Counted from the stretch's first letter, positions 1 to 6,150 are shown. The stretch: 7,039 bases of DNA from JBGOTP01 sp041476545 (GCA_041476545.1 JBGOTP010000275.1:1-7039); one strand, 5' to 3'. Notes: a model not told the origin generated them from the sequence alone. Translations and numbers: made by a program.

Positions 1-705
1 ATCGATCGCAAGCCCATTGCACCCGCCGTTGTCACCAAACGGATAGGTCGCCTTGACCTTCATCGTCTTGACGTCGACCACCGCGACGCCGCCCGGGCGC
101 TCCTGCAGAACCTGGTAGATCGTGCCCTTGCCGTCGCCCACGGTTTGCTCCGGCGTGCCGCCGAGAGCGACGTTGCCGAGCACCGTGCCGTCCTTGGCGT
201 CAACGACCATCAGGCTCTTCGTCGGATGGCTGCCGATATAGACGCGGTCGTTGAACGTGTCGCAGTAGATGCCGTCCGCGCTGAATCCCGCTGGAACTTC
301 GATCGTCTTGATCAACTTCATGGTCTTGACGTCGAACATCGAGGGTTGGGGATGGTCGCTGGTGAAACCGTGGCCCGTCTTCGGGCACACCGTCGCGCCG
401 TTGCCGCCAACACCCGGAATCACGCCCACCGATTCAAGCGTGTCGAGATCGAAGATCGTCAGCCGCTTTTCGAAGGCAGGCACCGCCGGTCTCGTATCCG
501 TCGCCGCCTGCGCCTGCGTCGCGCCGCGCGTGATGTACAGCCGCCGGCCGGCCGTGTCTGCGTAGATGTAGTCCGTGCCACCCTCGCCGCCGACCTTCGC
601 GGTCTTGAGCACTTTGTACGGCCCGGCGGTTCCAGCCTGCTGGGCCAGTCCCGCGGACGTGAACAGCGCGATCGTGACGACGGATACTAAGACATACAGT
701 CGCAT
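1..705 (-). CDS. Secreted YncE-like beta-propeller protein, C-terminus cut off by window edge
   Basis: The reading frame on the minus strand runs from an ATG at 705 to the window edge without a stop (235 residues seen). It begins with a signal peptide: Arg2, a hydrophobic stretch to about residue 20, and an Ala-Gln-Gln cleavage site near 21-23. The mature part shows repeated propeller-blade units of roughly 40-50 residues, such as RLYITR (55-60), LTIFDLDTL (82-90), MFDVKTMKLIKTI (123-135), VYIGSH (155-160), LMVVDAKDGTVLGNV (165-179) and VAVVDVKTMKVKATY (207-221). The 'VxDxKTxKxxxTI' pattern is typical of YncE/YVTN-type propellers in the periplasm or outside the cell. No enzymatic residues stand out, and binding or scaffolding is the usual guess for this family. 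The start is supported by a GAGGAG ribosome binding site 7 bases upstream. The gene lies just downstream of a broken glycosyltransferase on the same strand. The ligand is unknown. Confidence 0.85.
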   Translation of the reverse strand, partial: MRLYVLVSVVTIALFTSAGLAQQAGTAGPYKVLKTAKVGGEGGTDYIYADTAGRRLYITRGATQAQAATDTRPAVPAFEKRLTIFDLDTLESVGVIPGVGGNGATVCPKTGHGFTSDHPQPSMFDVKTMKLIKTIEVPAGFSADGIYCDTFNDRVYIGSHPTKSLMVVDAKDGTVLGNVALGGTPEQTVGDGKGTIYQVLQERPGGVAVVDVKTMKVKATYPFGDNGGCNGLAID

Positions 706-710
706 AAAAG

Positions 711-718
711 ATCTCCTC
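711..718 (-). promoter_or_regulatory. Ribosome binding site of the propeller gene
   Basis: Read on the minus strand the sequence is GAGGAGAT. GAGGAG ends 7 bases before the ATG at 705, which fixes the start of the propeller gene directly ahead of its signal peptide. Confidence 0.75.
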
Positions 719-742
719 GGACGACATCCTGAACCGTCGTCC
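719..742. repeat. Perfect 7-bp inverted repeat in the propeller gene leader
   Basis: GGACGAC (719-725) and GTCGTCC (736-742) are perfect reverse complements separated by 10 bases. The element sits between the end of the broken glycosyltransferase and the ribosome binding site of the propeller gene. It could be an operator or an RNA hairpin next to the start. No U-run follows it on either strand, so a classical intrinsic terminator is unlikely. Confidence 0.5.
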
Positions 743-754
743 CGGCACTGTCAA
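726..754 (-). promoter_or_regulatory. Candidate sigma70-type promoter for the propeller gene
   Basis: On the minus strand a perfect TTGACA (754-749) is followed after 17 bases by CAGGAT (731-726), which matches the -10 consensus at three of six positions. The -35 overlaps the stop codon of the upstream broken gene. Transcription would begin around 719, giving a very short leader that starts next to the ribosome binding site. The weak -10 and short leader keep confidence low. Confidence 0.33.
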
Positions 755-755
755 A

Positions 756-1244
756 TCAAAACACCGCATCCGTGGACACGCGGACGTCATAGATGCCGAG
801 CTCCTTGATCTTCTCGAAATCGGCATCGATCCAGGCTGCCAGCTTCGGCATCCGCTTCCAAAGGTTCTGATTCTTCGCCCAGGAATCCTTCTCGCAGGAT
901 GATGACTCGAACGTGATTGCGGTGGAGAGCCTCGACAACCCTCGCATCCACGTCTGGCAACCAATGCCACGGCCGGAAGATCGGGCAGAAGGCGGCGCGT
1001 GAGCCAGATGGCGCAGACCGTTGCCACACTGTTCAGTACCGCCGCCGCCGCCGCCGCGAGGACCATGGCGGAGAAGTCCACACCGATGATGCGGAAGAAG
1101 AAGGACTGTATGAAGAACGGCACGGGCGGGAACGCCGTGAAGAAGTCGCGGTAGGGGACCTGTCCCGCGGTGTCCCACCGACCAGACAAATCCCGCGGCA
1201 AGGATTGCAGCCGCGGCATACGCCCATGTCCAGAGTCGTGTCAT
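756..1244 (-). pseudogene. Broken, internally deleted membrane glycosyltransferase (GT39/PMT-like)
   Basis: Pieces of one protein appear in three successive frames on the minus strand. From the ATG at 1244 the first frame encodes a start plus first membrane helix (MTRLWTWAYAAAAILAAGFV). Near 1180 the sense moves to a second frame with GQVPYRDFFTAFPPVPFF, a PYRDFF-type first extracytoplasmic loop usual in GT39-like enzymes, then a long Ala-rich membrane stretch to about 965. A third frame then gives DARVVEALHRNHVRVIIL, which looks like the C-terminal soluble region. Near 890 the sense returns to the first frame, giving KLAAWIDADFEKIKELGIYD and a TGA at 756-758. Whole enzymes of this type have roughly 450-600 residues and about ten helices, while only about 160 codons remain, so most helices are gone. 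The family (lipid-linked sugar transfer at the membrane) is read from motifs and not proven. The pseudogene call rests on a deletion plus at least two frame changes. Confidence 0.72.
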
Positions 1245-1301
1245 TTGCCGTTCCGCGGACGAGCCATGAACCGTCGAGTGTAGATGAGATAGGATATTTT
1301 C

Positions 1302-1850
1302 GTGCAGCCAGAGGGCTTGACGCTTTTCGATACGCGTGTCGGTCGTTGTGGCATTGCCTGGGGTCCGAGAGGCATCCTTGGCGTCCAGCTTCCCGAACTG
1401 CGCGACGATGACACACGCGCGCGCGTCCTTCGGCACTGTCCGGACGCGCAGGATGCGCTGCCGCCCCCCGATGTGCAGCGCGCGATCGAGGCAGTCGTTG
1501 CGCTCCTTGGCGGTGAGGCGCGCGATCTCGCCCGAGATCTGAACGATATCGTGCTCGACATGGATCGCGTGCTGTCCTTCGACCGTCGCGTCTATGAGGT
1601 CGCGCGCACGATTCCACCGGGCGACACGCTGTCGTACGGCGAGATCGCGACGCGGCTCGGCGACCGCGGTCTGGCGCGCGCGGTCGGTCAGGCGCTCGGG
1701 CGCAATCCGTTCGCGATCGTCGTGCCGTGCCATCGCGTGGTTGCGGCCGGCGGCAAGGTTGGCGGTTTCTCCGCGAACGGGGGCAGCGCCACGAAAAAAC
1801 GGATCCTCGCCATCGAACGCGGACAGGCCCCCCTGTGGACTACGGTTTGA
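1302..1850 (+). CDS. ogt: Methylated-DNA--protein-cysteine S-methyltransferase (O6-alkylguanine repair)
   Basis: This 182-residue protein is predicted to remove O6-methyl groups from guanine (and O4-methyl from thymine) by transferring them to its own cysteine, a one-shot suicide repair in the cytoplasm. The C-terminal domain is complete: SYGEIA (111-116), the DNA-binding helix ARAVGQALGRNP (125-136) with the Arg finger in RAV, the active-site PCHRV (142-146) with acceptor Cys143, GGFS (154-157), and a closing KKRILAIE helix (165-172). The N-terminal half is the shorter, poorly conserved AGT N-domain; the length fits Ogt/Ada-C proteins (about 160-190). Start: GTG at 1302 is the first possible start after in-frame TAG stops at 1281 and 1290, with AGGA 7 bases upstream. 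It is divergent from the broken glycosyltransferase. An 80-base gap separates it from the next gene, so co-transcription is possible but not shown. Ogt is preferred over Ada because no Ada metal-binding or AraC domain is present. Confidence 0.93.
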   Translation: MQPEGLTLFDTRVGRCGIAWGPRGILGVQLPELRDDDTRARVLRHCPDAQDALPPPDVQRAIEAVVALLGGEARDLARDLNDIVLDMDRVLSFDRRVYEVARTIPPGDTLSYGEIATRLGDRGLARAVGQALGRNPFAIVVPCHRVVAAGGKVGGFSANGGSATKKRILAIERGQAPLWTTV

Positions 1851-1925
1851 CCCACCGCAATTTTGTATGATGTCCTGCCCATCTGGCGCGATCGCGGAAC
1901 GCGGGTCTCGGGTAAGGGCTTATTG

Positions 1926-1930
1926 AGGAG
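1926..1930 (+). promoter_or_regulatory. Ribosome binding site that decides the acyl-CoA synthetase start
   Basis: AGGAG directly abuts an ATG at 1931, which leaves no spacer, but it lies 9 bases ahead of a second in-frame ATG at 1940. Ribosome geometry therefore favours 1940 over the longest frame at 1931. Confidence 0.65.
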
Positions 1931-1939
1931 ATGTCCGGC

Positions 1940-3895
1940 ATGGTCCCGCTGAGTCCGATGGTCCGTCGGCACGTACAAGAAGGACTGAGCGATCCGGAAG
2001 GCTACTGGGAACGGGCCGCGAGAGAGCTGCCGTGGTTTCGGACGTGGGACCGCGTCTTCGAGTGGACCTATCCGACGTTCCGCTGGTTCATCGGCGCGCA
2101 GACGAACCTTTGCTTCAACGCCGTCGATCGCCACGTCGACCGCGGCTGGGGTGGCCACGCGGCACTCATCTATCTCAACGAGAAAAACGAACGCGCGGTG
2201 CTCACCTACGCGCAGTTACTGTACGAGGTGAAGCGCGTTGCCGCGGCGCTGCGCGGCCTCGGTGTGAAGAAGGGCGACCGGATTACCGTCTACATGCCGA
2301 CGTCGCCCGAGGCGATCACGCTGATGCTCGCGTGCGTGCGCATCGGCGCGATTCACTCGGTCGTCTTCGCCGGCTTCGGCGCGAAGGCATTGTCGGACCG
2401 CATTGCCGCGAGCGGTTCACGGTTCGTGTTCACGGCCGATGTCAGCTATCGCAAGGGCAAGGACTTCCGCCTCAAGGAGATTGTCGACGAAGCGGTGCAA
2501 TCGCTCGAGGGCGGGGTCGAGCACGTCATCATGCTTCGACGGATTGGTGGGCCGGGTAAGCCAGGTGGGGCTGGTGGGGCCGGTGGGCCGGGTGGGGCAG
2601 GTGGATGTGACATCGCCTGGGTCGACTTTCTTGCTCGCGCTGCCGGACAGAGCGACGACTGCGTCTGGATGGAGGCCAATGAGCCCGCGTTCATTCTTGC
2701 AACGTCGGGCACGACGGCGAAGCCGAAGCTGGCGATTCACACCCATGGCGGCTACCAGGTACACGTATTCCACATGGGCCGCGTCTGCTTCGGGCTGAAG
2801 CCGACCGACGTGTGGTGGGCGACCTCCGACATCGGGTGGATCGTCGGCCACAGCTACATGGTCTACGCCCCGCTCATCACCGGCGCCACGACGGTCGTCT
2901 TCGAGGGGGCCCTGGATCATCCATACGCCGAAGCCAACTGGCGCGCTGTCGTCGAGGAATTCGGTGCGACCGGCATCTTTACGTCGCCGACGGCGGTGCG
3001 GGCGCTCATGAGGTACGGCGATGAACCGCTGCTCCGTGTCGATCATTCACGACTGGAACGCGTGGTCTGCGCCGGCGAAGTCCTCAATCCCGCGGCGTGG
3101 GACTGGCTGCAGAACACGATTCTCAAGAATCACGTGCCGGTCATCGATCACATGTGGCAGACAGAAACCGGCGGACCGGTTTTCGGTAATCCGTACGGAT
3201 TGAACCTCCTGCCGATCAAACCGGGATCGGCCGGCATTACGCTGCCTGGTATCGAGGCGGCGGTTGTGAACACGGACGGCCAGCCGTGCGCAGTGGGCGA
3301 GAAGGGCATCATGGTGCTCAAGCGGCCCTTCCCCGGTATGACACCGGCGCTCTGGGGCGAGCCCGAGCGATACGGCCGCGACTACTGGGAAAAGATTCCG
3401 GGCGTCTACTACTCCGGTGATTCCGCCCACGTGGACGAGGACGGCTACGTGTGGTTCATGGGCCGCGCCGACGAGATCCTCAAGATCGCCGGACATCGCA
3501 TCGGCACGATCGAAGTGGAGTCGGCGTTTCTCAAACATCCCGACGTCGCCGAGTGCGGCGTGACCGGACGACCAGACGAGACGCGCGGCGAGGTGATTGC
3601 GGCGTTTGTGCTTTTGAAGAACGGACGCACGCCGTCGCCGGATCTGCGGAAGGCGCTGCTGGAGGTTGTCCGCCACGAACTCGGCGGCATCGCCGTCATC
3701 GGCGAACTGAATTTCGTGACGACGTTGCCCAAGACGCGCAGTGGAAAGATCATGAGACGCGTGCTGCGAGCGGTCACGCTCGATCGCGACCCCGGGGATA
3801 TCACGACCATCGAAGACGAAGGTTCGGTGGAGGAAGCGCGACAGGCCTGGCAGCAGATGAAAGCCTCGATTACCCCAGTAGGAGACCATTCGTGA
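1940..3895 (+). CDS. Acetyl-CoA synthetase-like AMP-forming acyl-CoA ligase
   Basis: This protein is predicted to activate a short carboxylic acid with ATP to an acyl-adenylate and then form the CoA thioester. It has 651 residues from the chosen start, close to bacterial Acs (about 650). Positions here count from the alternative ATG at 1931. The N-terminal Acs domain includes the WFIGAQTNLCFNAVDRH region (52-68). The ATP loop is TSGTTAKPK (258-266). The adenylation motif WQTETGG (409-415) keeps the Trp that limits the acyl pocket in Acs to small acids, but the usual preceding Trp is Met408. Next come YSGD (494-497), the hinge motif GRADEILKIAGHR (511-523) and the catalytic Lys606 in PKTRSGK. 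Oddities are Ala263 in place of the last Gly of the ATP loop and a Gly/Ala/Pro-rich insertion at 206-225. It overlaps the following CCR-type gene by 4 bases, so its product is probably that enzyme's substrate or precursor. Acetate, propionate, acrylate, crotonate and 3-hydroxypropionate are all possible, and the sequence does not decide among them. Confidence 0.9.
   Translation: MVPLSPMVRRHVQEGLSDPEGYWERAARELPWFRTWDRVFEWTYPTFRWFIGAQTNLCFNAVDRHVDRGWGGHAALIYLNEKNERAVLTYAQLLYEVKRVAAALRGLGVKKGDRITVYMPTSPEAITLMLACVRIGAIHSVVFAGFGAKALSDRIAASGSRFVFTADVSYRKGKDFRLKEIVDEAVQSLEGGVEHVIMLRRIGGPGKPGGAGGAGGPGGAGGCDIAWVDFLARAAGQSDDCVWMEANEPAFILATSGTTAKPKLAIHTHGGYQVHVFHMGRVCFGLKPTDVWWATSDIGWIVGHSYMVYAPLITGATTVVFEGALDHPYAEANWRAVVEEFGATGIFTSPTAVRALMRYGDEPLLRVDHSRLERVVCAGEVLNPAAWDWLQNTILKNHVPVIDHMWQTETGGPVFGNPYGLNLLPIKPGSAGITLPGIEAAVVNTDGQPCAVGEKGIMVLKRPFPGMTPALWGEPERYGRDYWEKIPGVYYSGDSAHVDEDGYVWFMGRADEILKIAGHRIGTIEVESAFLKHPDVAECGVTGRPDETRGEVIAAFVLLKNGRTPSPDLRKALLEVVRHELGGIAVIGELNFVTTLPKTRSGKIMRRVLRAVTLDRDPGDITTIEDEGSVEEARQAWQQMKASITPVGDHS
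2546..2605 (+). repeat. 9-bp tandem repeat encoding a Gly-rich loop inside the ligase
   Basis: Six 9-bp units of the form GGTGGGSCN, one of them diverged to GGTAAGCCA, plus a partial unit encode GGP-GKP-GGA-GGA-GGP-GGA-GG in frame. The block lies between VIMLRR and DIAWVDFL of the N-terminal domain, where Acs homologues have an ordinary short surface loop. The array keeps frame and contains no stop, so it should add a flexible loop without breaking the enzyme. Confidence 0.85.
3880..3884 (+). promoter_or_regulatory. Ribosome binding site of the CCR-type gene
   Basis: AGGAG lies 7 bases ahead of the GTG at 3892, inside the last codons of the ligase gene. It supports the GTG start and translational coupling through the GTGA overlap. 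Confidence 0.75.
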
Positions 3896-5139
3896 CAGAC
3901 ATTTGCGATCTGGGCGAGAGACCCCCACTTGGAGAAGTGCCGAAAACGATGCACGCCTTCGCGGTGAGGCAGAACCGTTTCGGCCAGCCACGCGATGCGT
4001 GGAAGCGGGAGATCCTGCCCACGCCGTCGATCAAGGCGGACGAAGTGCTCGTGTACGTGATGGCGTCCGGGATCAACTTCAATAACGTCTGGGCCGCGCT
4101 CGGTTCGCCGCTCGACGTGATTGCCGAGCGGCAGAAGATGGGCGAGCCCGAGGACTTTCACGCCGGCGGCAGCGACTGCTCGGGGATTGTGTGGGCCGTC
4201 GGCAAGGACGTGACCAACGTCAAGGTCGGCGACGAGGTCGTCGTGCACAGTGGCTGGTGGCGCGCCGACGATCCGTGGGTGCTGTCGGGAAAAGATCCGA
4301 TGCTGTCCGAGAGCACGCGCATCTGGGGATACCAGACCAACTACGGCAGCTACTGCCAGTTCGCGCGCGCGCAGGGGCATCAGTGCATGCCGAAGCCGAA
4401 GAGGCTCACGTGGGAGGAAGCCGGCTGCTTTCTGCTCTGCGCGTCAACGGCGTACCGGATGCTCAATGGCTGGGCGCCGAATGTCGTGGAGCCGGGAGAC
4501 GTCGTGCTGGTGTGGGGAGCCGCTGGCGGTCTTGGCAGCCTCGCGCTCGAAATCACGCGCGCCCTGGGCGGTCGGCCGGTGGCGGTCGTGTCCGACGAAC
4601 TGAAGAAGCGCTTCGCCATGGATCATGGCGCGGTCGGCGCTATCAACCGGAACGATTTCAAGCACTGGGGTCCGATGCCCGACACCAAGGATACGAAGGC
4701 GTACGGGGACTGGGCGAAAGGAGCCCGCGCGTTTGGCAAGGCCATCTGGGATGCGCTTGGTGAGAAGACGAATCCGCGGATTGTCTTCGAGCATCCCGGC
4801 GAAGCCACGCTCCCGACGTCGGAATTCGTCTGTGCCACGGGCGGCATGATTGTCATCTGCGCGGGGACGACGGGGTACAACGTGACGCTCGACCTGCGGT
4901 ATCACTGGATGCGCCAGAAACGGTTTCAGGGAAGCCACTTGTCGAATGACGCGCAGGCGGCGGCCGTGATCAAACTGGTTGACGAGGCGCGTGTCGACCC
5001 GTGCCTATCGCGCATCTATCGCTTCGACGAAATTCCCGAATGTCACCAGTTGATGCTCGAGAACCGGCATCCGTACGGCAACATGAGCGTGCTGGTCAAT
5101 GCGACCGAGCCGGGCCTCGGCGCAGCGCCTCGCGGCTAG
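3892..5139 (+). CDS. Crotonyl-CoA carboxylase/reductase family enzyme (MDR superfamily)
   Basis: This 415-residue, NADPH-dependent medium-chain reductase matches crotonyl-CoA carboxylase/reductase (CCR) along its whole length. CCRs convert crotonyl-CoA plus CO2 to ethylmalonyl-CoA; relatives use acrylyl-CoA to give methylmalonyl-CoA, or reduce without CO2. Landmarks are the N-terminal signature LGERPPLGEVPKTMHAF (7-23), INFNNVWAALG (61-71), GGSDCSGIVWAVG (92-104), IWGYQTNYG (144-152), LTWEE and STAYRML (172-176, 185-191), the nucleotide loop WGAAGGLGS (208-216), VVSDELKK (232-239), FEHPGEATLPTS (299-310), MRQKRFQGSH (340-349) and HPYGNMSVLV (393-402). Zinc-ligand residues of alcohol dehydrogenases are absent, as in the family. 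The oddity is Gln148, where CCRs carry the Glu of the CO2 pocket. The GTG start is chosen because the family signature begins right after it, a good AGGAG precedes it, and it overlaps the ligase stop as GTGA; a longer frame open from 3451 is antisense to no family feature and unneeded. No other ethylmalonyl-CoA pathway gene is in the window. Confidence 0.92.
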   Translation: MTDICDLGERPPLGEVPKTMHAFAVRQNRFGQPRDAWKREILPTPSIKADEVLVYVMASGINFNNVWAALGSPLDVIAERQKMGEPEDFHAGGSDCSGIVWAVGKDVTNVKVGDEVVVHSGWWRADDPWVLSGKDPMLSESTRIWGYQTNYGSYCQFARAQGHQCMPKPKRLTWEEAGCFLLCASTAYRMLNGWAPNVVEPGDVVLVWGAAGGLGSLALEITRALGGRPVAVVSDELKKRFAMDHGAVGAINRNDFKHWGPMPDTKDTKAYGDWAKGARAFGKAIWDALGEKTNPRIVFEHPGEATLPTSEFVCATGGMIVICAGTTGYNVTLDLRYHWMRQKRFQGSHLSNDAQAAAVIKLVDEARVDPCLSRIYRFDEIPECHQLMLENRHPYGNMSVLVNATEPGLGAAPRG

Positions 5140-5141
5140 AC

Positions 5142-5181
5142 AGCCGATAGCCGATAGCCGATAGCTGACAGCTGATAGCTG
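5142..5181. repeat. Heptamer tandem repeat after the CCR-type gene
   Basis: Two bases after the stop codon come AGCCGAT three times, then AGCTGAC, AGCTGAT and a partial AGCTG, about 5.7 units of 7 bp. The second half contains AGCT palindromes and can fold on itself. I have the impression of similar AGCTGAT-type arrays between genes of soil bacteria, but could not check this. There are no spacers, so it is not a CRISPR array. Confidence 0.9.
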
Positions 5182-5186
5182 TAGTG

Positions 5187-5202
5187 CGGGGCTTCAGCCC
5201 TG
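5187..5202 (+). other. Small hairpin between the CCR-type and DinB genes
   Basis: CGGGGC and GCCCTG pair over six bases (one G-T) around a TTCA loop. It directly follows the heptamer array. The bases after it (TTGGTTAAG) are not a U-run, so it is a weak terminator at best. It may instead be part of an interspersed repeat together with the array. Confidence 0.45.
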
Positions 5203-5223
5203 ATTGGTTAAGTTAGGAGCCAT

Positions 5224-5985
5224 ATGTCCAGGACGCCGATGCTCGTGCTCGCACTCTCGATCGTCGCGGCGCCGGTCTTTGCTCAAACAGCCTGGGCTCA
5301 GACGAACTCGCCGTCCGTGACTTTGGCGCCGGCTCTGACGCCTGAACAGATCAAAGCCAGCGAGGAACTGGCCGCCAGGTACGACGAGGCGGCGGCCAAG
5401 GAGCAGGCGCGCCTCGCCGCGTTCAAGAATCGTCCGCTCGCGGGCGCCATTCAGCGCACGTTCAACGTCTACAACAACTACCTCGTCATGGCGGCTCAGA
5501 TGATGCCGGAAGCGGACTATGCGTTTCACCCGACGCCGGAGGTCCGCGTCTTCGGCGAGCAGATCAACCACTCCACCGTGTCGCATTATTCGTTCTGCAA
5601 CCAGGCTGGACTCCCGCCAGGAGTGGACAGAAGGTCAGCGCCGCCCTTGAGTCAGCTGACGACGAAGGCTGTCATCGTGAAGGCGCTCAAGGATTCGATC
5701 GCGTATTGCGACAGCGTGATCGCGGCGGCGAGCGAGTCGTGGCTGGTGGAAATCGCTCCGGCTGTGGGTGGCAGCTCGAGCGGATTCATCGAAGGCATCC
5801 GGGCGCACGCGTTTCTCTACAACAACGCGCACGATGCGGAGGACTACGGAACCATCACCACGTACCTGCGGATGAGGGGGCTCGTGCCGCCCTCGAGCGC
5901 CACGCACCCCGCGGCGCCGGCACGAGGCGCGGCACCTGGTCGTGGCCCCGCCCCAGGCCGCGGCGGTGCGACCGTCGGACGTTAG
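5224..5985 (+). CDS. Exported DinB-fold family protein
   Basis: The 253-residue product starts with a signal peptide (hydrophobic to about residue 19, cleavage after Ala20 or after Ala25). A DinB/YfiT-like four-helix domain follows: MPEADYAFHPTPEVRVFGEQINH (94-116), SHYSFCNQAG (120-129), TKAVIVKALKDSIAYCD (147-163) and the end helix NNAHDAEDYGTITTYLRMRG (200-219) followed by LVPPSS. DinB-fold proteins usually bind a metal with three His. Here His116 and His203 fit, but the third position (the HxxxH partner) is Asp207. The exact enzyme activity of such exported members is unknown; thiol-dependent transferases are the known relatives. The tail from 225 is rich in Ala, Pro, Gly and Arg. Start: ATG with TAGGAG 4 bases upstream, a tight spacer. 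An 84-base gap holding a repeat separates it from the CCR-type gene, so membership in that operon is uncertain. Confidence 0.85.
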   Translation: MSRTPMLVLALSIVAAPVFAQTAWAQTNSPSVTLAPALTPEQIKASEELAARYDEAAAKEQARLAAFKNRPLAGAIQRTFNVYNNYLVMAAQMMPEADYAFHPTPEVRVFGEQINHSTVSHYSFCNQAGLPPGVDRRSAPPLSQLTTKAVIVKALKDSIAYCDSVIAAASESWLVEIAPAVGGSSSGFIEGIRAHAFLYNNAHDAEDYGTITTYLRMRGLVPPSSATHPAAPARGAAPGRGPAPGRGGATVGR

Positions 5986-6000
5986 CGAAGAGGCCAATCC

Positions 6001-6036
6001 TGCCGTAGTGCTCCTTCTATCGCGACAAGCACGGCA
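6001..6036 (+). terminator. Bulged hairpin after the DinB gene, possible terminator
   Basis: TGCC (6001-6004) plus GTGCT (6008-6012) pair with AGCAC (6028-6032) plus GGCA (6033-6036), nine pairs with a GTA bulge and a 15-base loop. It begins 16 bases after the TAG. There is no T-run behind it, so the role as a transcription terminator is a guess. Confidence 0.3.
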
Positions 6037-6150
6037 TCTGCGGGGCTGACATACATGCGACTCTCCATGCGCAGCGCGCGCGATTCAGCAATCATGAGAA
6101 TCTATTGATCGAAAGAAGACGCCAATCAGCGCTCGACTGTGGCGCAGTAT

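Noticed and set aside
434..1219. Long minus-strand open frame spanning the propeller gene and the broken glycosyltransferase
   Set aside because: Its first part is one frame of the glycosyltransferase remnant. Its second part overlaps the propeller gene in another frame, and the propeller frame has the signal peptide, blades and ribosome binding site.
756..1733. 325-codon minus-strand open frame
   Set aside because: Most of it lies antisense to the methyltransferase gene, whose active-site motifs are clear. Only the stretch below 1244 carries recognisable (pseudogene) sense.
1847..1871. TTGACC and TATGAT as a promoter for the ligase gene
   Set aside because: The boxes are only 13 bases apart, too close for a sigma70 promoter, and the first overlaps the methyltransferase stop. 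TATGAT alone may still be a -10 with no clear -35.
3451..3891. N-terminal extension of the CCR-type gene
   Set aside because: The frame is open but lies inside the ligase gene and reads as Arg-rich, low-sense protein. The family signature starts just after the GTG at 3892.
3047..3991. 314-codon minus-strand open frame
   Set aside because: It is antisense to the ligase gene and its His/Arg-rich translation looks like a high-GC shadow with no family motif.
3445..4380. 311-codon minus-strand open frame
   Set aside because: It is antisense to the ligase and CCR-type genes, both fully supported by motifs.
5142..5181. Heptamer repeats as a CRISPR array
   Set aside because: The units are only 7 bp and have no spacers; it is a simple tandem repeat.
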